The notes under the pieces were generated by a model. That model had not been told where the DNA came from and ran no database searches. It saw nothing but the letters and a program-made list of their open reading frames with translations. Below are positions 56,171-64,000 of a DNA stretch of 64,000 nt, piece by piece. A program made the position numbers and the translations under genes. The DNA is from Sporosarcina sp. ANT_H38. GTDB lineage: Bacteria; Bacillota; Bacilli; Bacillales_A; Planococcaceae. Location: assembly GCF_008369195.1 (NCBI RefSeq), contig NZ_VOBC01000003.1, positions 372,001-436,000 of the forward strand, in the 5' to 3' direction. Each line of letters opens with the position of its first letter. The first letter of the stretch is position 1.

Positions 56171-56753
56171 AGCCATTCCTCCCAACTTGTTTATAACCAT
56201 TGTATCTCAACATCAGAAAAAAACCTGGACATTTTAATAACAGGTTTAATTTTTTCGAGTATGCATTTTGGAGGCTTCATTTAGTTTCTATAAAGTCAGC
56301 ACCCAACAAATGTAACGTTCTTCCATCGCCGTTTTGTCGCTAGATGATGGCTTCCCGTAATGAGCCCACCAGAAGGTTTACTGGGAAGGGATTGAACTGC
56401 ATCCCTCCTTGGTCTTATTGCTCCGGCGCCTGCAGGATGCGGGTATGTAGCCTTTCATTAGTGTCACTCCTTCCCTAGAGTTGTTCGTTATACTCACGAT
56501 GTTTTATCACCTAATTAACTCCAAATAAACAGTGCCAAATATATAGTTAAGTTGGATGACGCTTCGTATGTTAGGGAATTCCTCACACAAGTTTGGATAC
56601 CGTATTTAATGCTTCAACATATATAATCACACTACCCACCCTATTAAATCTAAGTATTCGAACTATACACTTATCGAGAGTTACCAATATGGTATAATCC
56701 CCCATATACCTAATTTTTATGAATCAAAATTAGAGTAGGAAGAGGTGGATTAA
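56171..56753. repeat. Intergenic region with a diverged folded repeat
   Basis: 583 bp without a gene. Around 56340-56460 is a GC-rich block whose hairpin GGGAAGGGATTGAACTGC-ATCCCTCC (56383-56408) shares the loop ATTGAACTGCATCC with the element at 11908-11931 in the urease operon. CCTGCAGGATGCGGG follows. It looks like a diverged member of the same interspersed family. The remainder is AT-rich and should contain the permease promoter. Confidence 0.6.
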
Positions 56754-58055
56754 TTGGACACAAAACCATTACAGAAGTCCGTGACATTACTCGCGGGATT
56801 TCAGTGGCTGTTTTTTATGTTTGCCAATACGGTCGTCATTCCTATCTCCGTCGGCAGTGCTTTTCAGTTGGAGTCATTTGAAATTGTTTCTGCAATTCAA
56901 CGCTCCTTCATCTTCACAGGGGTGGCCTGTCTATTGCAAGGGCTCATCGGGCATCGTTTGGCATTAATGGAAGGTCAATCCGGACTGTGGTGGGGTGTTA
57001 TTTTAAGCTTAGCGGCTACTGCAAGTACGATGAATCTTGAACTAACTACAATTGGCGGCAGTATAGCAGTTGGGGTTATAATTTCAAGCATTCTCGTCAC
57101 AGTTTTCGGCTTTTTTGGTATGGGAGAAGTATTAAAGAAGTGGTTTACACCCGTCGTAATGTTTGTCTTTCTTCTATTACTGGCTAATCAGCTCATCACT
57201 ATTTTTCTAAAAGGAATGATTGGACTCAACATAGGTCATTCTATAGATGTAAAAGTCGCCTGTTTTTCATTTACCCTCGCCGCTCTGACAATCCTTATCC
57301 ATGTGAAAGGGAAAGGGATTATCAGTAGCTTGAATTTACTCATTGGAATGACAGTCGGGTGGATTGGCGCTGCCCTGTTGTTTCCCGTGGAAGCAACAGA
57401 AACAATTAAAACGACCCCTTTCCTTACCTGGTTTCCTTGGGGGCAACCTGCTTTTGAATGGGGCATTGTTATTACGGTCGTGATTACAGGCTTATTAAAC
57501 ACCACGAATACGATTGCCACATTAAAAGGAGCCGAAGCCATTTTTGAAAAGGAGACAACTCCCAAGCAATACCGCGCTTCCTTCATGCTGACAGGATTGT
57601 TGTCAGCGTCTTCGGGTGTGCTTGGGCTCATCCCATATGCACCGTACGCTTCATCATTGGGATTTTTACAGTCAACCGGAATACGTGAGAGGGCTCCCTT
57701 TTTTGTGGGGTCCGTGTTATTCATTCTCTTGGGGTTGGTTCCACAATTAAGTGCTTTTTTCTCAACAATTCCACATAGCGTTGGAAATACAGTACTGTTC
57801 GTTGCTTATTTACAGTTGTTTCGTTCAGCAATCCGCAACATCGAAGGTTTGACATTCGAACCCACTACCGTCTATCGCATCGCTTTACCGGCGTTATTAG
57901 GACTATCAATCATGTCACTGCCTGCAACCGCCTTTACAACAATTCCACAGCTTGTACGGCCAATCCTTTCGAATGGCATGCTTATGGGCATTTTGACTGC
58001 ACTCTTTATGGAATTATTGTATTATCTCGGTCCTGTATTTCGACAAAAGATATAA
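56754..58055 (+). CDS. NCS2-family purine/pyrimidine permease
   Basis: 433 residues with about twelve to fourteen helices. LLAGFQWLFFMFANTVVIPI at the N terminus, EGQSGLWWGVILSLAA, and VVITGLLNTTNTIATLKGAEA fit uracil/xanthine permeases of the YwdJ type. It imports a nucleobase with a cation; the exact base is unknown. The start is TTG 56754 behind AGAGGTGG. It is convergent with the LysR gene, three bases apart, with no terminator seen between. Confidence 0.85.
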   Translation: MDTKPLQKSVTLLAGFQWLFFMFANTVVIPISVGSAFQLESFEIVSAIQRSFIFTGVACLLQGLIGHRLALMEGQSGLWWGVILSLAATASTMNLELTTIGGSIAVGVIISSILVTVFGFFGMGEVLKKWFTPVVMFVFLLLLANQLITIFLKGMIGLNIGHSIDVKVACFSFTLAALTILIHVKGKGIISSLNLLIGMTVGWIGAALLFPVEATETIKTTPFLTWFPWGQPAFEWGIVITVVITGLLNTTNTIATLKGAEAIFEKETTPKQYRASFMLTGLLSASSGVLGLIPYAPYASSLGFLQSTGIRERAPFFVGSVLFILLGLVPQLSAFFSTIPHSVGNTVLFVAYLQLFRSAIRNIEGLTFEPTTVYRIALPALLGLSIMSLPATAFTTIPQLVRPILSNGMLMGILTALFMELLYYLGPVFRQKI

Positions 58056-58058
58056 ATT

Positions 58059-58949
58059 TTACAACTGCTTATTTTCTATGATCTCAACAAACTTTGTTGA
58101 AGCTCTTGACAGTGGCACACTCTTCAAAAAGCATACACCTATACTTCTCTTGGGTATTTCTTTAATTAACTGTACTTCATACAGTAAACCGTTATTTAAA
58201 TACTCTTGGGAAAATTCTTTTGTCACACATGCTATCCCTAAATTTATTTTAGCAAACTCCAATAATAAATCATGTGAACCTAATTCAAATTCCGGCGAAA
58301 TCTTTATGCCCTTAGATATCATATAATCCTCCACATACCTTCTAGAATTTGATTTTGATTCAAGAAAAATTAATGGGAGATTTACTAATTCATGCAAGCT
58401 TAAGGGTTTAGCTAATATTTTCTTAAATCTCTCCCCGTAAACAAACGTATCTTGGATATCAAAACAGGGCCTCAGTTCTAATGTAGGATCATCAATCGGG
58501 AGGTTACAAACAGCAATATCTACCCCTCCCGATTTTAAAATCGAACAAAGTTCCAATGTTGTACCATTTACAATATTAAATTTGATATTAGGATATCTAT
58601 TATGAAAAGCTTCTAAATAGGGCAGCAAAAAATACCTAGAGATTGTATCACCTACACCAATTTTTAATTCACCCGTTGTTAAATTTTTAAATTCTAACAT
58701 TTTTTCTTCTCCGACATGAATTAAATTAATAGCTGAATTAGCATATTCAAATAAAAGGCTGCCTTCATTTGTTAAAGAAACCCCTTTAGGTGTTCTATTA
58801 AAAAGACGAGTATCTAATTCCCTTTCCAACTGCTTAATTGCCTGACTAACAGCTGGTTGTGTCATATAAAGATCTTTTGCCGCCCTTGAAAAGCTTTCAC
58901 TTTTTCCTACCTTACAAAAAATTTTATATAAATCTAATCTACTCGACAC
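58059..58949 (-). CDS. LysR-family transcriptional regulator
   Basis: 296 residues from GTG 58947-58949 (AAGGGG seven bases upstream). The N-terminal winged helix (1-60) has SFSRAAKDLYMTQPAVSQAI then KQLERELDTRLFNR. The effector domain (90-290) has GELKIGVGDTISRYFLLPYL. It is divergent from the CofE-like gene across a 122-bp region, the usual arrangement for a LysR regulator and its target. The effector is unknown. Confidence 0.88.
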   Translation of the reverse strand: MSSRLDLYKIFCKVGKSESFSRAAKDLYMTQPAVSQAIKQLERELDTRLFNRTPKGVSLTNEGSLLFEYANSAINLIHVGEEKMLEFKNLTTGELKIGVGDTISRYFLLPYLEAFHNRYPNIKFNIVNGTTLELCSILKSGGVDIAVCNLPIDDPTLELRPCFDIQDTFVYGERFKKILAKPLSLHELVNLPLIFLESKSNSRRYVEDYMISKGIKISPEFELGSHDLLLEFAKINLGIACVTKEFSQEYLNNGLLYEVQLIKEIPKRSIGVCFLKSVPLSRASTKFVEIIENKQL

Positions 58950-58986
58950 ATAAGCACCCCTTATATCCATCATTCATTATATTAAT

Positions 58987-59016
58987 TTTACTTATATCAT
59001 TAAAACGGTGTATAGT
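58987..59016 (+). promoter_or_regulatory. Promoter of the CofE-like gene
   Basis: TTTACT (58987-58992) and TATAGT (59011-59016) with an 18-bp spacer, 56 bp upstream of the start. It lies in the region shared with the LysR gene. Confidence 0.6.
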
Positions 59017-59071
59017 ACAAGTAGGCAGTAAGATAATGTAAATAAACTTTGTAATAAAAGGAGCGATTCCA

Positions 59072-60262
59072 TTGGACAGAATAGTTGGAACAGTTGCGAG
59101 GGGTCTCCGTTGCCCAATAATAAATCGTGGAGACAATATAGAGGAAATTGTTGTAGATAGTGTGTTAAAAGCTGCAGAAGTTGAAGGCTTTACATTTAAT
59201 GATAAAGATATTGTCTCTGTAACAGAATCAATCGTTGCTAGAGCTCAAGGTAATTATGCGAAAATCGATGATATTGCTAAAGACGTTAGTTTGAAGTTTG
59301 GAGAAGAAACTGTTGGGGTAATATTCCCAATCCTAAGTCGTAATCGTTTCGCTATCTGCCTTCGTGGTATTGCAAAAGGCGTTAAAAAAGTTGTTTTAAT
59401 GCTTAGCTATCCATCTGATGAAGTTGGGAATCACCTAGTGGATTTGGACATGCTTGATGAAAAGGGAATTAACCCTTGGACAGACGTTTTAACAGAAAAA
59501 GAATTCCGCGGCCATTTTGGCTATAATAAACATACTTTTACTGGTGTCGATTATATTGATTACTATAAATCATTAGTTGAAGAATACGGCGTTGAATGTG
59601 AAGTTATATTCTCAAATAATCCAAAGACTATATTAGATTACACAAAACATGTTCTTACTTGTGATATCCACACGAGATTTAGAACTAAGAAAATATTGAA
59701 AGCAAATGGTGGAATTAACGTTTATAGTCTCGACAACATTTTATCTAAGTCTATTGATGGCAGTGGATATAATGAAGATTATGGTCTACTTGGATCAAAT
59801 AAATCAACAGAAGATGGTGTTAAACTTTTCCCACGCAATTGCCAGCCCGTAGTGGATAACATACAGCATATGCTCAAAGAAAAGACTGGTAAAAACGTTG
59901 AAGTGATGATTTACGGAGATGGAGCATTCAAAGATCCTGTAGGAAAAATATGGGAACTAGCTGATCCAGTTGTATCGCCAGCTTTCACAGCAGGACTTAA
60001 TGGTACACCTAATGAAATCAAATTAAAATATCTTGCTGACAATAACTTTGCTGATTTAAGAGGCGAAGAACTTAAGCAAGCTATATCACAATTCATTACC
60101 GATAAAGATGAAGATCTTGTAGGCGCGATGGAAGCACAAGGTACTACACCTAGAAGACTTACTGACCTTATTGGTTCTCTATCCGATTTAACATCAGGAA
60201 GCGGAGATAAAGGTACACCTATCGTCTTCATACAAGGTTATTTCGATAACTACACAAAATAA
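59072..60262 (+). CDS. CofE-like coenzyme F420-0 gamma-glutamyl ligase family protein
   Basis: 396 residues from TTG 59072 with AAAGGAG nine bases upstream. The family's blocks are VGTVARGLRCPII at the N terminus, DKDIVSVTESIVARAQGNYA, the arginine and metal-binding stretch near FPILSRNRFAICLRGIA, and VEVMIYGDGAFKDPVGKIWELADPV-type sequence (IYGDGAFKDPVGKIW). CofE adds glutamates to F420-0. Here no other F420 genes are seen, and this organism type is not known to make F420, so the real acceptor is uncertain. It is longer than archaeal CofE (about 250). The gene ends at a strong terminator. Confidence 0.7.
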   Translation: MDRIVGTVARGLRCPIINRGDNIEEIVVDSVLKAAEVEGFTFNDKDIVSVTESIVARAQGNYAKIDDIAKDVSLKFGEETVGVIFPILSRNRFAICLRGIAKGVKKVVLMLSYPSDEVGNHLVDLDMLDEKGINPWTDVLTEKEFRGHFGYNKHTFTGVDYIDYYKSLVEEYGVECEVIFSNNPKTILDYTKHVLTCDIHTRFRTKKILKANGGINVYSLDNILSKSIDGSGYNEDYGLLGSNKSTEDGVKLFPRNCQPVVDNIQHMLKEKTGKNVEVMIYGDGAFKDPVGKIWELADPVVSPAFTAGLNGTPNEIKLKYLADNNFADLRGEELKQAISQFITDKDEDLVGAMEAQGTTPRRLTDLIGSLSDLTSGSGDKGTPIVFIQGYFDNYTK

Positions 60263-60274
60263 GAGTGACATAAG

Positions 60275-60303
60275 AAAAAGCTAGGCTCATCGCCTAGCTT
60301 TTT
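60275..60303 (+). terminator. Terminator after the CofE-like gene
   Basis: AAAAAGCTAGGC (60275-60286) pairs with GCCTAGCTTTTT (60292-60303), loop TCATC. Confidence 0.9.
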
Positions 60304-60389
60304 CTATATTTACAACCAAGTATTTCAAAGTGAGCATAACATTGTTTTTGTACTGCAAAATCACATTGACAAACCTTCCACTCGGTTGA

Positions 60390-60562
60390 AGTATTGAATT
60401 TTGAATCCGTGCAATGACGGGCGTACGCATTTGAACTCAGCCTAGGCGCCATACAGTGCCCAGTAACTGGACACGAAGTACGAAGGCCATAAGACTTGGC
60501 GGAGCTACCTCACTTAAGGTGTGAGGCATCCCAAAGCGGTGTGGAGTGGAATTACTCACCCT
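60390..60562. other. GC-rich structured intergenic block, unidentified
   Basis: A compositional island without a gene lies between the CofE-like and VOC genes. Short stems are visible: CCTCAC/GTGAGG (60508-60513 with 60521-60526), CAGT/ACTG, and a GCGTACGC palindrome. The base composition differs from ordinary spacers here. It could be a mobile repeat fragment or a structured RNA; I could not match a known class. Confidence 0.4.
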
Positions 60563-60576
60563 ATATAGTCAGAAAT

Positions 60577-60957
60577 TCACTTTCTCTCTAGAACCGCAAA
60601 ATAATTCCCCTCATTATCAGCAAAGTTAAATACTCTGCCAGAAGGCATCGTTACCATGTCCCCGACTGTGATCTGCTTATCCTTAAAATCTCTGTATAAC
60701 TCATCAAGATTATCCGAGAAAAGCAGTAACGAAGGCGTTTGGAGATTTAATTCTGGCTGCATTTTAGCAATGAATTCCTTATTGTGGAGTATGATAGTTG
60801 TTTCCGCATCCTTTGTTGGAGCGATTTCAATCCATCTCATTCCTTGGCCATTATCTTCTTCGGAAATGACGCTAAATCCTGCTTTTTCCGTCCAAAACTT
60901 CAATGTCTCATCTTGGTTATTGACATATAGCATAATTTGACCGATTTTAGTAATCAT
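60577..60957 (-). CDS. VOC family (glyoxalase-like) protein
   Basis: 126 residues. KIGQIMLYVNNQDETLKFWTEK begins the first module; GMRWIEIAPTKDAET and FNFADNEGNYFAVLERK close the modules, with the final glutamate a likely metal ligand. It resembles the dioxygenase/PhnB-like group. The substrate is unknown. It is not closely similar to the VOC protein at 35738. Confidence 0.85.
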   Translation of the reverse strand: MITKIGQIMLYVNNQDETLKFWTEKAGFSVISEEDNGQGMRWIEIAPTKDAETTIILHNKEFIAKMQPELNLQTPSLLLFSDNLDELYRDFKDKQITVGDMVTMPSGRVFNFADNEGNYFAVLERK

Positions 60958-61149
60958 ATTTTTCTCTCCCTATCTAATTGATCGTAGTATAACCTTATTC
61001 TAACTATCATATCATTCCCAACACCATCATAAATAATTTCTTCACCTGGACCAATTTTATAACTACTTGACTCAATTTCACAATTACTTATTTCTTGTGT
61101 AAAGACGAACAATATAATTCATTGTCCGTCAATATTTCGGACTATTCTC
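60958..61149. other. Intergenic region upstream of the VOC gene
   Basis: AT-rich and without a gene. It should contain the VOC promoter on the minus strand. No strong signal was picked out. Confidence 0.4.
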
Positions 61150-61274
61150 GTTGATTGTAGCGGAAGGTGGCGACTCCTGCGGGAACAGCGCGAGCTGAAG
61201 ACCCCACAGGAGTGAAGCGACGAGGAGGCTGAAGCCGTGCCCGCGGAAAGCGTCCGCCTGAAGCGGAAATCAAC
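61150..61274. repeat. GC-rich interspersed repeat with terminal inverted repeats
   Basis: A 125-bp element bounded by GTTGATT (61150-61156) and AATCAAC (61268-61274). Inside are the phrases GGCGACTCCTGCGGGAACAG, GAAGCGACGAGGAGGCTGAA and GCCCGCGGAAAGCGTCCGCC, which I recall as a very common interspersed repeat of Bacillaceae and Planococcaceae genomes. It has no coding capacity and behaves like a MITE or REP-type element. The rest of the gap to 61485 is AT-rich and without a gene. Confidence 0.85.
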
Positions 61275-61485
61275 CTTGTTCGGATTTTATAGTTAACACT
61301 TCTATTATGAAATTGATTCACCTAAATTAACTATTATGGATTTATTATCAGAAGGTAAACTGATTAGATCAATAAACCTCTTCTGTTGAATCACCATATA
61401 TAACTCCGACTTACTGTGATAAAACCATCTTTATACTGCCTATACATCAGCAGCACACTCCTATATATTAAAATAAGGTGATGAT

Positions 61486-62250
61486 ATGAAAACAAAGATT
61501 TACTTAAACAACGAGAAATTTTTAGCAGGCATGACCGTTAAAGATGAAACCGAACTTGAAAACAATAACATGGCTCTTCATACCTGTGAAACCCCTGACA
61601 ATGTCTTGGGAAATCGTAGAAAATTAGCCGTCTCCTTGCAATGCGGATTGGATAACTTTGTTTGTGCCAATCAAACACATAGCTCGAATTTCCATCGTGT
61701 AACGCTTGATGACAAAGGACGAGGCGCGGATCGAATGGACACCGCCATTGCCGATACAGACACCCTGTATACGTATGAGCCAAATCTGTTATTATGCAGC
61801 TTTACTGCCGATTGTGTCCCGGTGATTTTTTACAATCAAGTGAATGGCCTCATTGGCGTGATCCACTCAGGATGGCAAGGAACAGTAAAAGAAATCTCCG
61901 TGAAAGTTTTTGAGCATTTAAAACAAGTTGAACAGTGTAACCCGAGCGATTTACATGTCCATATCGGTGCGGCGCTTAGCCAGGAAAAATTCGAAGTCGA
62001 TGAAGATGTTTTTTTAAAGTTCAAAGACCTTGGCTATGCGAATGATTATATTTATTACAATGACCAAACACACAAGTATCATATTAACAATCAGCAAACC
62101 GTGAAAAAACAATGCGAGTTGGCAGGCATCCCAGCTGAGCAAATCACGATTGATCAGACCTGTACGTATGTAGACCCCGCTGGTTTCTCTTATCGTCAAG
62201 ATAAACAATGCGGCAGGCATCTGAGTTTTATTATAAAAAAAGACAATTGA
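61486..62250 (+). CDS. Laccase-domain protein, PgeF/YlmD family
   Basis: 254 residues. The three family metal/active-site blocks are present: FVCANQTHSSNFH, LLCSFTADCVPVIFYN, and GVIHSGWQGTVKEIS (histidine-cysteine-histidine set), with DQTCTYVDPAGFSYRQ near the end. Relatives act as peptidoglycan-editing factors and as purine nucleoside phosphorylase/adenosine deaminase-like enzymes. It is not in a yggS/ylm cell-division cluster, so it may be an extra paralog. ATG has AAGGTGATG upstream; a terminator follows. Confidence 0.87.
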   Translation: MKTKIYLNNEKFLAGMTVKDETELENNNMALHTCETPDNVLGNRRKLAVSLQCGLDNFVCANQTHSSNFHRVTLDDKGRGADRMDTAIADTDTLYTYEPNLLLCSFTADCVPVIFYNQVNGLIGVIHSGWQGTVKEISVKVFEHLKQVEQCNPSDLHVHIGAALSQEKFEVDEDVFLKFKDLGYANDYIYYNDQTHKYHINNQQTVKKQCELAGIPAEQITIDQTCTYVDPAGFSYRQDKQCGRHLSFIIKKDN

Positions 62251-62314
62251 CCCAAAACATCTTGCGCCTCAATACTAGTCCTTGGAGAAAAATTATAATT
62301 TCTTTAGTTACAAA

Positions 62315-62347
62315 AAAGCACATCAATTTTACACATTGATGTGCTTT
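62315..62347. terminator. Bidirectional terminator
   Basis: AAAGCACATCAAT (62315-62327) pairs with ATTGATGTGCTTT (62335-62347), between the convergent PgeF-like and mqo genes. Confidence 0.88.
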
Positions 62348-62408
62348 CATTTATTACTATTTTTTCAAACAGTAAAATTTGCATACTTATGATACGGTTC
62401 TGCAAATT

Positions 62409-63893
62409 TTAGTTTTCGCTTAAACCAAGCGTCTGCGCAGTTGAAGTATGAACTTCTTGTAATAGCTCTGGATTTTCCACTAGCGACATACCATATGATG
62501 GAATCATTTCTTTGATTTTTGGTTCCCATTCTTTCATATTTTCTGGGAAACATTTATTGATGACATCAAGCATAGCGTGAACTGCAGTAGAAGCCCCCGG
62601 AGAAGCACCTAACAATGCAGCGATCGAGCCATTAGCCCCAGTAATAACTTCTGTACCAAATTGAAGCGTTCCTTTGCCGCCTGCCTCTGTATCTTTAATA
62701 ACTTGTACCCGTTGACCCGCTACCACAGTATCCCAATCTTCGCTTTTAGCAGTCGGAACATATTCGCGTAATTCTTCGATACGTTGCTCTTTCGATAACA
62801 TAAGTTGTTGGACAAGGTATTTGGTCAGTGACATATTTTTTGCACCTGCTGATAACATAGTGAAAACATTATTCGGTTTTACAGAACCTAATAAATCCAT
62901 GTTTGAACCTGTTTTCAAGAATTTTGGTGAGAAACCAGCAAATGGCCCAAACAATAATGATTTTTTATTGTCTATATATCGCGTATCAAGATGCGGGACA
63001 GACATTGGGGGAGCACCAACTGCAGCTTTACCGTATACTTTTGCATGATGTTGCTCTACAACCTCTTGATTGTTACATACTAGGAATAGTCCACTTACCG
63101 GGAATCCTCCAACATGTTTACTCTCTGGAATACCCGTTTTTTGTAGTAAAGGTAGGCTACCTCCACCGGCACCGATAAAGACAAATTTTGCAGTATGATA
63201 TTCGATTTTACCGCTCCCACTATGCACTTTCACTTCCCACAGACCTTCGCTAGTACGTTTAATATCTTTAACTTGATAATTGTAGTTCACGTCAACATTT
63301 TGATTTTTTAAGTGGTCAAATAACATATGTGTTAAAGCACCAAAGTTAACATCAGTTCCAGAGTCTACTTTGGTTGCCGCTATAGGTTCAGTTGATGGAC
63401 GTCCATTCATAATAACCGGAATCCATTCCATCAGTTTTTTCGGGTCATCGGAAAACTCCATCCCGTGAAACAGAGGATTGTTTGACATTGTTTCAAAGCG
63501 TTTTTTCAAATACGCTACATTTTTTTCACCTTGTACTAAACTCATATGAGGTAATGGCATAATAAAGTCCTGTGGATCACTTATCAGATTTTGGTTTACA
63601 AGATATGACCAAAATTGCATTGAAAGCTGGAACTGTTCATTAACTTTTATAGCTTTGCTAATATCTACCGATCCGTCTGGTTTTTCGTCGGTATAGTTAA
63701 GCTCACACAGTGCAGCATGCCCCGTTCCGGCATTATTCCATTCGTTAGAGCTTTCCTCTCCTGCGCTGTCGAGCTTCTCAAACACTTTAATTTTCCAGTC
63801 AGGTACTAATTCTTTGAGCATTGTCCCCAAAGTCGCACTCATGATTCCGGCACCAATTAAAATAACATCTGTTTTATGTTGTTTGTTACTCAT
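62409..63893 (-). CDS. mqo: Malate:quinone oxidoreductase
   Basis: 494 residues from ATG 63891-63893, with AAGGA seven bases upstream; the ATG three codons earlier directly abuts it. The FAD-binding start is [19 protein letters not shown], followed by [35 protein letters not shown], and the C-terminal [18 protein letters not shown]. It is a peripheral membrane flavoprotein that oxidises malate to oxaloacetate and reduces quinone. Mqo in place of, or beside, NAD-malate dehydrogenase is common in this bacterial group. Confidence 0.96.
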   Translation of the reverse strand: MSNKQHKTDVILIGAGIMSATLGTMLKELVPDWKIKVFEKLDSAGEESSNEWNNAGTGHAALCELNYTDEKPDGSVDISKAIKVNEQFQLSMQFWSYLVNQNLISDPQDFIMPLPHMSLVQGEKNVAYLKKRFETMSNNPLFHGMEFSDDPKKLMEWIPVIMNGRPSTEPIAATKVDSGTDVNFGALTHMLFDHLKNQNVDVNYNYQVKDIKRTSEGLWEVKVHSGSGKIEYHTAKFVFIGAGGGSLPLLQKTGIPESKHVGGFPVSGLFLVCNNQEVVEQHHAKVYGKAAVGAPPMSVPHLDTRYIDNKKSLLFGPFAGFSPKFLKTGSNMDLLGSVKPNNVFTMLSAGAKNMSLTKYLVQQLMLSKEQRIEELREYVPTAKSEDWDTVVAGQRVQVIKDTEAGGKGTLQFGTEVITGANGSIAALLGASPGASTAVHAMLDVINKCFPENMKEWEPKIKEMIPSYGMSLVENPELLQEVHTSTAQTLGLSEN

Positions 63894-64000
63894 TTTTCCC
63901 ATCCTTACACATTAATATTTGCAGAAAGGATATAGTTGCTCCTACTTTGGCGCCACGGCAAGCCAAGTTACGACCTAGGAACACACCTTTTCTGTATCAA
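63894..64000. other. mqo leader at the window edge
   Basis: Upstream of mqo on the minus strand, TTGGC pairs with GCCAA around a GC-rich loop (about 63948-63967), followed by AGTAGGAGCAACTATATCC. There is no open frame. It may be a structured leader or the end of a repeat; the window stops before this can be settled. Confidence 0.3.

Overview
The window looks like a chromosomal segment of a low-GC Gram-positive bacterium of the Bacillaceae/Planococcaceae type. A Sporosarcina-like urea-hydrolysing species is the best guess, from gene content only. The evidence is strong AGGAGG-type ribosome binding sites with many TTG/GTG starts, an S-box and a tRNA-Trp T-box as leader switches, Bacillus-type lipoproteins and Opp/Nik transporters, and a large urease locus. 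No rRNA, tRNA, prophage, transposase or CRISPR array is visible.

Layout, left to right. 1-5 kb: the end of a DUF418 membrane protein, a GNAT acetyltransferase, an S-box-controlled operon (metal-dependent cyclase-family hydrolase plus MetE-like methyltransferase), a DUF2798 membrane protein and an acyl-CoA thioesterase. 5-17 kb: a nickel/urea island with ureABCEFGD, then nikABCDE, all leftward, and a divergent urea transporter. A hairpin-rich repeat of about 450 bp sits between ureF and ureG. 17-24 kb: a five-gene oligopeptide ABC transporter followed by an LD-carboxypeptidase, suggesting murein-peptide recycling. 24-33 kb: a DUF4003 protein, an AAC(3)-family acetyltransferase and trpEDCFBA without trpG behind a T-box. 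33-40 kb: an RluF-type pseudouridine synthase, a D,D-carboxypeptidase with a nonsense-interrupted gene directly upstream, and a DUF4358-MBOAT-DHHW cell-surface O-acetylation operon.

40-64 kb is a mixture: a chemoreceptor, an NmrA-like reductase preceded by a strictly 21-bp periodic repeat, a CoA-transferase with a neighbouring LytTR regulator, a CBS-domain protein of CbpA type, two MFS carriers, methyltransferases (one coupled to a 52-residue ORF), a divergent TetM-like ribosome-protection GTPase, a lactate-oxidase-like flavoprotein, an NCS2 permease, and a LysR regulator divergent from a CofE-like (F420 gamma-glutamyl ligase family) protein. It ends with a PgeF-like protein and malate:quinone oxidoreductase.

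The parts most worth a second look are the S-box cyclase operon with its apparent AUU start, the folded repeat inside the urease operon and its relative at 56.4 kb, the 21-bp array at 43.4 kb, the CofE-like gene in an organism type not known to need F420, the two broken genes (35.2-35.7 and 51.5-51.7 kb), and the small coupled ORF at 48.2 kb.
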